The notes beneath the pieces are model-generated. The model did not search any database. It was not told the DNA's origin and saw nothing but the letters and a program-made list of their open reading frames with translations. Shown here piece by piece: positions 27,416 through 35,674 of a stretch of DNA of 64,000 nucleotides. The DNA comes from SKKC01 sp046542845 (lineage in GTDB: Bacteria; Spirochaetota; Spirochaetia; DSM-27196; SKKC01): positions 17,793-81,792 of the forward strand of contig JBKHAN010000005.1 in assembly GCA_046542845.1 (NCBI GenBank), given 5' to 3'. Made by a program: the position numbers and the translations under genes. Within the stretch, counting starts at the first letter, position 1. Every line of letters begins with the position of its first letter.

Positions 27416-27447
27416 CCCACGAGGCCAGGGGTTTTTAGGCTGGCCGT

Positions 27448-28638
27448 ATGCGTACACTCGGGACACGGCTGCTCGGTTCGGTTCTTCTCCTCGCAACTGC
27501 GCTTGCGCCGGCTGTGGCGCAGCAGGCACAGGAATCGGATATGCTCCGTCTCCTCGTTACCGCCGACGAGTATAAGGAGGAATGGTTCAGCGATGCGCTT
27601 CAACAGCAACTCAACCCGCTCCAGCTTCAACAGCAGCTCAACCGACTGCTCTCTGATGTGGGAGAGCTTGAGTTCATAGATGGAGAGGACGGCGAGTACT
27701 CGCTTTTCTTCGAAGAGGCCATTGTATCGGCGACCATAGTGCTCGACGAACGGGGTCAGGTAAATACGATCTGGTTCAGACCTCCTGCGCCTCGCGCAGA
27801 CTCATTTGACGACCTCCTTGGACGGCTTCGGGAGCTCCCGGGCGAGACGGCCCTGCTCGTCGTTCGTGACGGTGAACGAGTAGCTGAACATAACGCCGAC
27901 ACACCGTTATCCGTAGCGAGCGCTTTCAAGCTCGCTGTTCTCGCCGCAGCAGTCGAAGCTCAAGACGACGGAAGCATTGACCGAAGCGATGTAGCGTACC
28001 TCAACAGCAGCGACAGGACGCTGCCCACCGGAATTATGCAGGAGTGGCCCGAGGATACCGCAGTCACGGTGGACACCCTCATGGTGCAGATGATGAGCAT
28101 GAGCGACAACACCGCAACAGACGCACTCATGCGTATTCTCGGGCGCGAGCGCGTGGACGAGTTTGCCTCGGAAGCGCAGCCGGTAGTTCCAACGACACGC
28201 GAAATGTTCACGCTCCTCGGTCCCGATGCCCGGGACCTTGCCGACGAGTGGGCTCAGGCGGAATCCCGACAGGAGTTTCTGGCGCTGCTCGAACGGACCG
28301 CCGCTCGCGACATGGGTCGTATACGTGACTTTACCGGAGGGGACCTCCGCTCCGATGTCGGGTGGGTCTTCACCGCCGCAGAGCTCGCGTCGCTTGCCGA
28401 ACGCGTTGCCGGAGCAGCGGCTGCCGGTGTCACTCAAGGGGCGGCGACCGGGGCGGACTGGTCAGACGTCGTGTACAAGGACGGGTATGTGCCCGGTGTC
28501 GCGGCCGAAGTCGTTCATGGACGGGATACCGACGGACGAGCGCATACCATCGTATTGCTCTGGAATCGGGAAGATGCGGACGTCGACGTCCTGGAGCTGT
28601 ACGGGCTCATACAGACGGCGGTACGACTGACTCAGTGA
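27448..28638 (+). CDS. Secreted serine beta-lactamase-like hydrolase
   Basis: Exported protein of 396 residues with a signal peptide (MRTLGTRLLGSVLLLATALAPAVA). Residues about 30-110 form a small domain of unknown type. The C-terminal 270 residues are a class A beta-lactamase-like fold: SAFK (nucleophile S158, K161), SDN near 224, and YKDG near 346 in place of KTG. I do not see the class A ExxLN loop, so true beta-lactamase activity is doubtful; ORF12-like esterases and D-Ala peptidases share this arrangement. It follows the exporter by 32 bp and may be co-transcribed. Confidence 0.8.
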   Translation: MRTLGTRLLGSVLLLATALAPAVAQQAQESDMLRLLVTADEYKEEWFSDALQQQLNPLQLQQQLNRLLSDVGELEFIDGEDGEYSLFFEEAIVSATIVLDERGQVNTIWFRPPAPRADSFDDLLGRLRELPGETALLVVRDGERVAEHNADTPLSVASAFKLAVLAAAVEAQDDGSIDRSDVAYLNSSDRTLPTGIMQEWPEDTAVTVDTLMVQMMSMSDNTATDALMRILGRERVDEFASEAQPVVPTTREMFTLLGPDARDLADEWAQAESRQEFLALLERTAARDMGRIRDFTGGDLRSDVGWVFTAAELASLAERVAGAAAAGVTQGAATGADWSDVVYKDGYVPGVAAEVVHGRDTDGRAHTIVLLWNREDADVDVLELYGLIQTAVRLTQ

Positions 28639-28666
28639 CACGCGTGCAATCATTCCCGTATCAGGG

Positions 28667-28672
28667 TATAAT
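28667..28672 (+). promoter_or_regulatory. Candidate -10 element for the PilZ gene
   Basis: Perfect TATAAT 20 bp before the ATG at 28,693. The -35 region is weak (GTGCAA at 28,644). Confidence 0.4.
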
Positions 28673-28692
28673 GCATTTACAAAGGACATGTC

Positions 28693-29463
28693 ATGGATCA
28701 GGGACGAGAAGTTTTCTTTCTGTATCCCCCGAGTGTGCTTGAAGAGCAGCTTCTGAACATCGTGGTTCAGGCTGAATACGAAGTGTATCTTCTCAAGGAC
28801 CATCAGAAGGCCCCCGTTCTCCTCGCCGAATATCCGGGTTCTATCGTTTTTGTGAATATCGATGAACGCATACGTGGTGACTCCTGGGAAGAGTGGATCG
28901 CGCGGCTGTTGAGTACAGAGGCGACACGGTCGGTCAGAGTCGGTGTTCTCTCGTATAACGACGACCCGGCACTTGCGCAGTATTACCTCATGGAGCTTTC
29001 GGTCCCCTGCGGTTTCATTAAACTTAAACTTGGTCTTAAGGAAAGCGCAAAGATTCTGCTCACTGTCCTCGAAGCGAATGAGGCGCGAGGGAAGCGTCGA
29101 TTCGTCCGCGCAGCGATACCCTCAAGCAGCACTGCACGCTTTAACGTGCGAATGGCAGGTGCGCTATACCGTGGTGATATCGCTGACATCAGCGTCGCAG
29201 GTATGGCCTGCATCTTTGAAGAACAGGTCGATATCGCCGTCGGCGATTCTGTACGGGATATTCAACTGAATCTTCGCGGACGAAACGTCACGGTGACTGG
29301 AACCGTTGCCGGCACGCGAACGGTGGACGGCAGGCAGCTGTTCGTTTTGATGTTCGAGGAAGCCTCGGACGATCGCATTCGACAGAAGCTGCATGACTTT
29401 ATTCATGTAACACTGCAGAGCGAGATGGACCGCAAGCTACAGAACATAAAGGTTACACAATGA
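28693..29463 (+). CDS. PilZ-domain protein (cyclic di-GMP receptor)
   Basis: Cytoplasmic protein of 256 residues. The C-terminal PilZ domain carries both c-di-GMP motifs: RRFVR (RxxxR) near 134 and DISVAGMA (DxSxxG) near 166. The N-terminal 130 residues form an unassigned alpha/beta region (FFLYPPSVLEEQLLNIVVQAEYEVYLL) with a receiver-like look but no clear phosphorylation site. The stop overlaps the next gene (ATGA), so it may act through that membrane protein. A role in motility or surface behaviour is likely but inferred. Confidence 0.88.
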   Translation: MDQGREVFFLYPPSVLEEQLLNIVVQAEYEVYLLKDHQKAPVLLAEYPGSIVFVNIDERIRGDSWEEWIARLLSTEATRSVRVGVLSYNDDPALAQYYLMELSVPCGFIKLKLGLKESAKILLTVLEANEARGKRRFVRAAIPSSSTARFNVRMAGALYRGDIADISVAGMACIFEEQVDIAVGDSVRDIQLNLRGRNVTVTGTVAGTRTVDGRQLFVLMFEEASDDRIRQKLHDFIHVTLQSEMDRKLQNIKVTQ

Positions 29464-30119
29464 CGTTCATTTCCATCGAGACCGAACTTACGACCGCGTT
29501 CACCGATCTGCTGCTTGCCATCATCGCGGTCACCGCGGTCGTACGGCTGCTGAAAACCCGGGATAACTACGCCGTCCCGCAGAAGGCGGGCATCTGGGCG
29601 GCAGCGTTTGCCACGCTCGCGGTGGCGGGAATGCTGGGATTCTGGGCCCACGGGTTTGAAATGTCGGAGGAATTCAACGCGCTGTTATGGCATCCGCTCT
29701 ACCTTGGCCTGGGCTTGACGGTATCCTTTTTCGCCGCTGCCGTGATGGTGGATCTGCGTGGACAGCCGGCCCCGATGTGGTTAATCACAGCATTCGCGGC
29801 GGTTGGCGTCGGGTTTTATGGTATTACCACGGTGGTCCCGGGGAGCTTCCTGGTCTTTATAGCCTACGAGGCGGTGGCAATGCTGTTCGCTCTCGGGGTG
29901 TACGGGTATCTGAGCCTGCGCGAGCGGCGACCGACCTTCTATCTGATGACGATGGGCGTCGCCTTGAGTGTTCTCGCAGCCGTCTTTCAGGCGATCGATA
30001 CCGTCGGATTCACCCTGATCTGGGAGTTTGACAACAACGGTGTCTTTCACCTCGTGCAGATGGCGGGGCTCGTGTTCCTGATGCGGGGACTGGAGTTGAG
30101 TAAAAAATCCCGGGCATAG
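29460..30119 (+). CDS. Multi-spanning membrane protein of unknown function
   Basis: 219 residues, about seven hydrophobic helices with short loops, no known catalytic motif. Helix 3 contains histidines near its ends (FWAHGFE, LLWHPLYLG) and helix 7 another (GVFHLVQMAG). Not recognised beyond this. Coupled to the PilZ gene by ATGA, so the two probably act together. Confidence 0.75.
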   Translation: MTFISIETELTTAFTDLLLAIIAVTAVVRLLKTRDNYAVPQKAGIWAAAFATLAVAGMLGFWAHGFEMSEEFNALLWHPLYLGLGLTVSFFAAAVMVDLRGQPAPMWLITAFAAVGVGFYGITTVVPGSFLVFIAYEAVAMLFALGVYGYLSLRERRPTFYLMTMGVALSVLAAVFQAIDTVGFTLIWEFDNNGVFHLVQMAGLVFLMRGLELSKKSRA

Positions 30120-30121
30120 GC

Positions 30122-30150
30122 TTTACGTGTAAAATTGTGTTCTTTAGTAT
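30122..30150 (+). promoter_or_regulatory. Candidate promoter for the HisKA_2 kinase gene
   Basis: -35 TTTACG (30,122-30,127) and -10 TAGTAT (30,145-30,150), 17-bp spacing. It would start RNA only a few bases before the ATG at 30,160, implying a leaderless message or a later start. Confidence 0.4.
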
Positions 30151-30159
30151 AGTGTTCAG

Positions 30160-31407
30160 ATGTATACTGGACGAATTGGACAATTGCAACCCTGTGATCA
30201 CATACAGACATACACCGGCCTGGTATCAGCTGCCGCCGGCCTTCTTCTCGGGCCGATAGCCTTCCTGTACGCGCGAGCATACGGGTTTCCTGGCGTACAG
30301 CTGAATCCTCTGTTCTTTCTTGTTCTGGGCGTAACCTTCGGAGTTCTCTTTCTGTGTACGGCGGTCTGGCAGTGCACGACCGCGAGGCGGCTGCAGATCA
30401 TTCTTCTGTGGGCAAGCGGATTCGTTGTTGCCATTGAATCGGCACCAGGAAACGTCACTAGCTTCCTTTTTCTGGCGGCGGGACTGGGACTCTCGGTGGA
30501 ACAGGATCTCCCCGGTTTTAGAAGGGTATCGGTCGCCGGCGTCGTCGGTGTCGTGTACCTCGCGGCGACAGCGGTGTCTCTTTCGAAGGAGCTTCCAGGG
30601 TCTGCGCTCAGATTAGCAGTGCCCGGCCACGTCTTTTTCGGGTCCACAATCGGGCTTCTGCTGTTCCTTTTTTTTAATTCCCGATTCGAGAGCTTCAGAC
30701 GACGCGAAGAGGCTTTGAACGGGCTCGTGTCTGAGCGCACCAACGAGCTGCAACAGGCTCTTGAGGAGCGCGGTAAGCTGATCAGGGAAATCCATCACCG
30801 GGTCAAGAACAACATGCAGCTCACGTCAAGTCTGCTGCAACTGACGATGCATCATACCCCCTCACCGAATATTCGGGAGGAGCTTGGGCGACTCCGTGGA
30901 AGAATAGAGATCATGGGGCTGGTTCACCACGGGATATACCGAGCGGGCGAACTCAGTCACGTTGCGCTTGCGCCCTTTCTATCGGGAGTATTGCAGACGA
31001 TCGAGGTACCGGGATACTCGCGTCCCGACGTGCAGGTAGAACTTCCGGAACAGTTTTGCATAGACCTTGATCTGGCCGTACCGCTTGGCCTTGTTACCCA
31101 TGATATATGCGCAGAAACCGGTCGTCGCGCCCGAGAGGCTGTACACCGAGGCGTGTCACCACAGCGCCCGGCGATGCAGGTACGTCTGGACGACGGATGT
31201 CTTTGCGTGACCTTCGAAGAGCTCACGCACGAGGCTCTTCTGCCGGACCTGGATCCGGGAAAAGCGTCCAGTCTTGAGCTTCAGATCATAAGCGGATTGT
31301 GTGAACAGATGGCCGCAGAGATGTCGGTCGAAGCTGTTGCGACCTCGCAACCTCCTGCGACGATCGTACGACATTCCCTGCGGGTCAACACACTGAACCA
31401 TGTATAG
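30160..31407 (+). CDS. Membrane sensor histidine kinase, HisKA_2 type, with degenerate ATPase domain
   Basis: 415 residues. About six membrane helices fill residues 20-175, then a short coiled coil and the phosphoacceptor motif EIHHRVKNNMQL (H212/H213) of the HisKA_2/HWE class. The ATPase domain that follows is altered: the N-box, usually NEL..N, reads THDICAET (312-320), with both asparagines gone. The late glycine-rich box reads ASSLELQIISGL. ATP binding may be lost, so it could be a phosphotransfer or partner-dependent protein. No response regulator is adjacent. The start codon has no clear ribosome site. Confidence 0.75.
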   Translation: MYTGRIGQLQPCDHIQTYTGLVSAAAGLLLGPIAFLYARAYGFPGVQLNPLFFLVLGVTFGVLFLCTAVWQCTTARRLQIILLWASGFVVAIESAPGNVTSFLFLAAGLGLSVEQDLPGFRRVSVAGVVGVVYLAATAVSLSKELPGSALRLAVPGHVFFGSTIGLLLFLFFNSRFESFRRREEALNGLVSERTNELQQALEERGKLIREIHHRVKNNMQLTSSLLQLTMHHTPSPNIREELGRLRGRIEIMGLVHHGIYRAGELSHVALAPFLSGVLQTIEVPGYSRPDVQVELPEQFCIDLDLAVPLGLVTHDICAETGRRAREAVHRGVSPQRPAMQVRLDDGCLCVTFEELTHEALLPDLDPGKASSLELQIISGLCEQMAAEMSVEAVATSQPPATIVRHSLRVNTLNHV

Positions 31408-31902
31408 TGTCCGCAACCCTGGTGTTGAATACGGGCTAACTATCTCCCAGTCAATGGTTTACGTATCCTTTCGTGAGAATTGTCCGTCGTTCCTCTATGT
31501 GAGATCACCCTCATCACCCGAAATATTCTTCAAATTCCGGTCGGGCTCGGAAAGCGGCGTCATTACCGGGATCCTGAACAATATGCAGGTCACGAGAAGC
31601 AGGCGGGGGAGCACGCCCGAAAGACCGATGAGAATTGCAGTCAGGAATAGTCCGTGGGCGGCAAGTGGTCGGACCTCCGACGCTGTGGCTAGCCTGGAGA
31701 ACCTCGAAAAACTCGTCGATAGGCGCCGTAAAACCTGGGGTGTCCGAGTTTGCCCGAGAATCAGCGGCGCGCTGGCTGCAGCTTCACTGGACGGGTTTGG
31801 CGCGAAGATACCACGCTGACGCCAGGATGAAAAAAAAGAAGGATAGCTCGCTTGCGCATAAGCTTGCGTCGTATCACGAACGCCGGAAGGCACGGAATCG
31901 CT
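31408..31902. other. Unassigned interval between kinase gene and polysaccharide operon
   Basis: About 495 bp lying between convergent genes. Open frames exist on both strands but none has a convincing start, ribosome site or recognisable product. An A8 run at about 31,830-31,837 reads as a T-run on the minus strand downstream of the lyase gene, with only a weak hairpin before it, and may contribute to ending the long operon. Confidence 0.4.
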
Positions 31903-33681
31903 CTAATGGATCCAGTAATGGTTCCCGCCGACCGTTACCCGTTGGCCGTCGACCGAGGCGTCGGGATGACTACCGGCAGGCGGGGCAAGCGTCATGACCA
32001 TTGTAAGACAGGGGCCGCATGCAATATCGATTGCCGTCACGGATTCATATGAGGTACCACGATACTGCACCCCGGGGTTCCGTGTGATTGTGTTTCCGCC
32101 ATAGCGATATCGGGACGTTGTTACAGGGGGATTGGACGTGGCGGCGGATAGCAGCTGTACACGCATGGATGTACCGTCCGGGGCGCAAAGACGAAATCCT
32201 TTCTCGCACTTCTCGTAGTCGTTGAACTCCGGTGTAACCAGACGATAGACCGCACCATTTCCGCTCTCCAGGGAAAGAACGAGTACAGCAGGACTGCCGG
32301 CACGACCGCTGTAGTCGACATGAAGAGCATGTACCAGGTCTTCAACACCAATGCAGCTCCCCGACGATCTGACATAGCCTCCATCTTCGCCTCGAAGCTC
32401 GACCTTCCGTATCAATCCGAGTGCGCGTGAGTCAAATTGCTCGGGTGTCGACGCCGGGCGCATCCCGGTTTGGGCTTCGTGAGACAACGTTCGTCCGGCA
32501 CCTACTATCCAGGGGACACCGAGACCGATCAGACGCAGCGAGTTCGTATCCGCTCCATTATGGCCGCGTCGTGGCGACGACTTGGCATTCAACACGGTGA
32601 CGATATCCGTATCGTCGCAATATCTGTTGCGAAAGGACACAACACCTGAGTCCTGGAAATGATGCGAGAGGCCTATCGCGTAGCGCGGGTTCTCAGCCTC
32701 GATGGCATCCGGCATAGAGAGGAGGCCCTGTGCAAGATGTTCGGAGAAGACTCCTGTGAGCTTCCGGGGAGCCAGATAGTCAAAAAACCACCTGTAGGCA
32801 CCCCGCAATTCGGGACGATCGTAGTGAATTGCATCGACTGCCAGAGATACATGCCCTACGTTCGGATTGTCATCAGAGAAGTCAGGTTTGATGCCGAGAG
32901 TCCCGGCTCCGGTTTCTATCGAGACGGTGTTGCGCAGCACCGCCGACAGACTACCTGTTGCGCGCGGCGCGCGGTCGCGGAGAACTGACTGACTGTTATA
33001 TACATGTGATAAAAAGCGTATTGCGGGGCCAGTGAAACTCCAACCATACATATGGTAGCCCATACTCTCGACATTCCAACCGTCGGTCTCGATATTCGCC
33101 GCAATGTGATCGAAGATTCTATGCTGGCTCTCCCACAGCAAGGGGGTGAGAGCATTTCTGCTCTCGTGCGCACCGGTAACGGCCGCAGCGGCAATAATTG
33201 CACCGTATCGCACCCCCATCCAGTTACTTGCAAGTGAGTTGTTGGACGCATACCCCATGCTGGCCGCAAGCGTATAGACGAGCGATTCGACATTGTCCGA
33301 GATAGATCGTATGACACGATCTGACCACTGGTCCCGACATAATTCCAGTGCCGCCGATACATCCCGGACGATTGCCGCCCGCGTGAGTCCTTTGGAATAA
33401 CGGTCGCGAGCGACCTCGCTTTCAAGGAGGCTTACACAGTCGGCAGCGCAGGCACGCGCATATGCTTCATTCGTCTCGAAAAATGCACGGGTCGCGCAAT
33501 AGCGGAGTCTCGCTCCGATTTGACCGACTGTGTGCTCGTTCTGCGAATCGTCCGGCGTTCGCTTGAGTAGTGATGATCCGGTGTCGACGAATTGCTCGTA
33601 CCACTCCCTGAATGGCGATCGACCGAGGCGGCTCCTGACATGAGCCACGCTCCCACCCCCGACATGGAACGAGCCGGTCAT
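31903..33681 (-). CDS. Heparinase II/III-family polysaccharide lyase
   Basis: 592-residue protein with the layout of heparinase II/III and alginate-type lyases: an N-terminal alpha-helical toroid (SNNSLASNWMGVRYGAIIAAAAV, ETDGWNVESMGYHMYGWSF) and a C-terminal beta-sandwich (VSFRNRYCDDTDIVTVLNAKSSPRRGHNGADTNSLRLIGLGVPWI). Such enzymes cleave uronic-acid glycans by beta-elimination; Tyr and His in GYHMYGW are candidate catalytic residues. No signal peptide is evident, suggesting it acts on imported oligosaccharides. Last gene of the long minus-strand operon. The exact lyase family (PL12/15/17/21) is not resolved. Confidence 0.8.
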   Translation of the reverse strand: MTGSFHVGGGSVAHVRSRLGRSPFREWYEQFVDTGSSLLKRTPDDSQNEHTVGQIGARLRYCATRAFFETNEAYARACAADCVSLLESEVARDRYSKGLTRAAIVRDVSAALELCRDQWSDRVIRSISDNVESLVYTLAASMGYASNNSLASNWMGVRYGAIIAAAAVTGAHESRNALTPLLWESQHRIFDHIAANIETDGWNVESMGYHMYGWSFTGPAIRFLSHVYNSQSVLRDRAPRATGSLSAVLRNTVSIETGAGTLGIKPDFSDDNPNVGHVSLAVDAIHYDRPELRGAYRWFFDYLAPRKLTGVFSEHLAQGLLSMPDAIEAENPRYAIGLSHHFQDSGVVSFRNRYCDDTDIVTVLNAKSSPRRGHNGADTNSLRLIGLGVPWIVGAGRTLSHEAQTGMRPASTPEQFDSRALGLIRKVELRGEDGGYVRSSGSCIGVEDLVHALHVDYSGRAGSPAVLVLSLESGNGAVYRLVTPEFNDYEKCEKGFRLCAPDGTSMRVQLLSAATSNPPVTTSRYRYGGNTITRNPGVQYRGTSYESVTAIDIACGPCLTMVMTLAPPAGSHPDASVDGQRVTVGGNHYWIH

Positions 33682-33738
33682 AGATCACCTGACGCTTTTT
33701 CAGTCTGCTTCATGGTACGTCCCTGTACACGCGCGAAA

Positions 33739-34770
33739 TCAATCGGCAATACCCGTACGTTCCAGACTCTCGGTGAACCATCGCTGCACGAAAAGGTACA
33801 TTACGATGAGCGGAGCGACGACAACTACCCCAGCAGCCAGCGTTACCGGGTCAGCAACCATAGCATTGTCGGGTATAATGTCACGAACTGCCCAGGACAA
33901 CTCGAACTCCATAACTCGCACCGCCAACGGTCTCAAGTCTCGGAAATAGAGACCGGAAAGGTACGTTTCGTTCCAATGCCAGACCATCGAAAACAGAAAA
34001 ACGACGGCCATAGCGGGTTTGGCAAGAGGAAGCATGACGCGCCAGAACACGCGAAAAGGCGTTGCACCGTCAATTTCGGCGGCTTCTTCGAGCTCTTTTG
34101 GTAAGCTACGAAAAAACTGCGAATAAATAATGACAAACAAAGCGCCTCGTATGCCGTGCCCGAAGAGAGCAGGAGCCACAAAGGCCAGAGGTGAGTCAAG
34201 TAAACCAAACGAACGATACATCTGGTACTGAGGCATGACGAGCGCCTGCGGTGGGACGAGAAGTGTAATAATCAGCATTGCAAACAATACCGAGCGGCCC
34301 GGAAATTTCAGTCTGCCAAACGCATAACCGGCAACCGAGCAGGCCGCTACCTGTGCAATCGCAGGTGGAACACTGGTCTGCAGCGTCGCCCACAGTGACC
34401 CTTCGAACAGGAACTCAAGTAAGCTTGCATCACCTCGACTCAGCAAGGCATCGGTCCCGCGAAAGTCGAAAATCGACAGCGTTCGGATAGCTGCGGCTAC
34501 GTTTTCCCATTGAGGTTCCGGCGGGATCCAGTTCACCGTTGGGTTGCGAATATCACCGATGGTCATGAGCATTTGGGTTACCATCTGGAAAAACGGGTAG
34601 AGGTAAATGATCGCAATATTCGTCACGAGAAAAATCAACAGCCCCTTGCCTACAACACCATACTGATCGCGGCGTCCAAACAGCCATGTTCGTGCACGAT
34701 AGCGCCATGAGCGGAAATTCGAGGTTTTCCAGAAGTGACTGACCGAATCCTGTATTCTTGAAAATTTCAT
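33739..34770 (-). CDS. Carbohydrate ABC transporter permease, MalG type
   Basis: Inner-membrane permease, 343 residues. The coupling motif EEAAEIDGATPFRVFWRVMLPLAKPAMAVVFLF is the MalG/UgpE EAA loop. A long N-terminal cytoplasmic part (about 50 residues) precedes helix 1. ATG 34,770 follows the upstream permease stop by one base. The C terminus is longer than usual (AADPVTLAAGVVVVAPLIVMYLFVQRWF region). Pairs with the next upstream gene. Confidence 0.92.
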   Translation of the reverse strand: MKFSRIQDSVSHFWKTSNFRSWRYRARTWLFGRRDQYGVVGKGLLIFLVTNIAIIYLYPFFQMVTQMLMTIGDIRNPTVNWIPPEPQWENVAAAIRTLSIFDFRGTDALLSRGDASLLEFLFEGSLWATLQTSVPPAIAQVAACSVAGYAFGRLKFPGRSVLFAMLIITLLVPPQALVMPQYQMYRSFGLLDSPLAFVAPALFGHGIRGALFVIIYSQFFRSLPKELEEAAEIDGATPFRVFWRVMLPLAKPAMAVVFLFSMVWHWNETYLSGLYFRDLRPLAVRVMEFELSWAVRDIIPDNAMVADPVTLAAGVVVVAPLIVMYLFVQRWFTESLERTGIAD

Positions 34771-34771
34771 T

Positions 34772-35674
34772 TCAACGTCCGCCCCTGTCGGTCTTTGGTA
34801 GTCGTTTACGAAAAACGAAGAACGCAAGTCCAATCATGACACTCGTAAAAATGAAGTAAATCCACCCGACCGTCGCGGCGTAGCCGATTCCGGTACGCGC
34901 GCTCGTCAAATGCTCGCGGGTCAGTGCCAGTATGGGATTCCACGGCAATGTAAACTGGTCAACGATGGTGTAGACCACATTCAGCATAATAAACGGCACC
35001 AGAGACGGCAGCGTAATTTTCCAGAAGGTTTCCCACCCGCCCGCGCCATCGATTCGTGCGGCCTCGTACACCGTCGGTGAGACGGCAGAGTATCCGGCCA
35101 GAAGGATCAGGATCTGCACACCTGAGTACCACAGTATGATAGAGAACCGTTCCAGAACGCCGACCACAGCACCGGCGACATTCGCGGGCAGATTGTTTTC
35201 GACATAGATGGTCAACTGCTCACTCCTGAGAAAGTCGAGCCCGCCGGCGGCTACATCGCCGGTTTCGAGAATCGACAGAATGACTCCACCGCCGGTAATT
35301 ATCACCGGCAGGAAAAACACTGCCCGGTAACCGGCGCGACCCGGCAGCTTCCGACTTAACAGGTACGACACCAGAAGTGCGAATACAACAATAACAGGAA
35401 TCATAAGCAGTGATTCCTGCAGAAAAATGATCATCGATGTCAGAAACTGAGGATCTTCACCAAATGCGTATCTGTAGTTCCCGAAACCGACAAAGGTCCA
35501 GTCGAGATATGGTCCTTCGGGTCCGACGGCCGAGAATATCTCATTAAACGTCATGAAAAACGAATACCCTAACGGATACGCATAAAAAATGATCAGCCCG
35601 GCAAGCCACAGCGTTATAAACAGAAACCCTATCCTGCGTCGCCGCCGTTCGATACTGCCCCGGATACGTGCCAT
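34772..35674 (-). CDS. Carbohydrate ABC transporter permease, MalF/UgpA type
   Basis: 300 residues with six helices and the EAA loop YEAARIDGAGGWETFWKITLPSLVPFIMLNVVYTIVD. First of the second permease pair in the operon. Its ATG overlaps the stop of the DUF5696-like gene. A basic, arginine-rich N terminus (ARIRGSIERRRRRIG) precedes helix 1. Confidence 0.92.
   Translation of the reverse strand: MARIRGSIERRRRRIGFLFITLWLAGLIIFYAYPLGYSFFMTFNEIFSAVGPEGPYLDWTFVGFGNYRYAFGEDPQFLTSMIIFLQESLLMIPVIVVFALLVSYLLSRKLPGRAGYRAVFFLPVIITGGGVILSILETGDVAAGGLDFLRSEQLTIYVENNLPANVAGAVVGVLERFSIILWYSGVQILILLAGYSAVSPTVYEAARIDGAGGWETFWKITLPSLVPFIMLNVVYTIVDQFTLPWNPILALTREHLTSARTGIGYAATVGWIYFIFTSVMIGLAFFVFRKRLPKTDRGGR

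Noticed and set aside
27448..28638. Typical class A beta-lactamase resistance gene
   Set aside because: SxxK and SDN are present but the ExxLN loop is not seen and KTG is KDG, so antibiotic hydrolysis cannot be claimed.
31400..31997. Small genes between the HisKA_2 kinase and the lyase
   Set aside because: Overlapping frames on both strands, none with a start signal or recognisable product.
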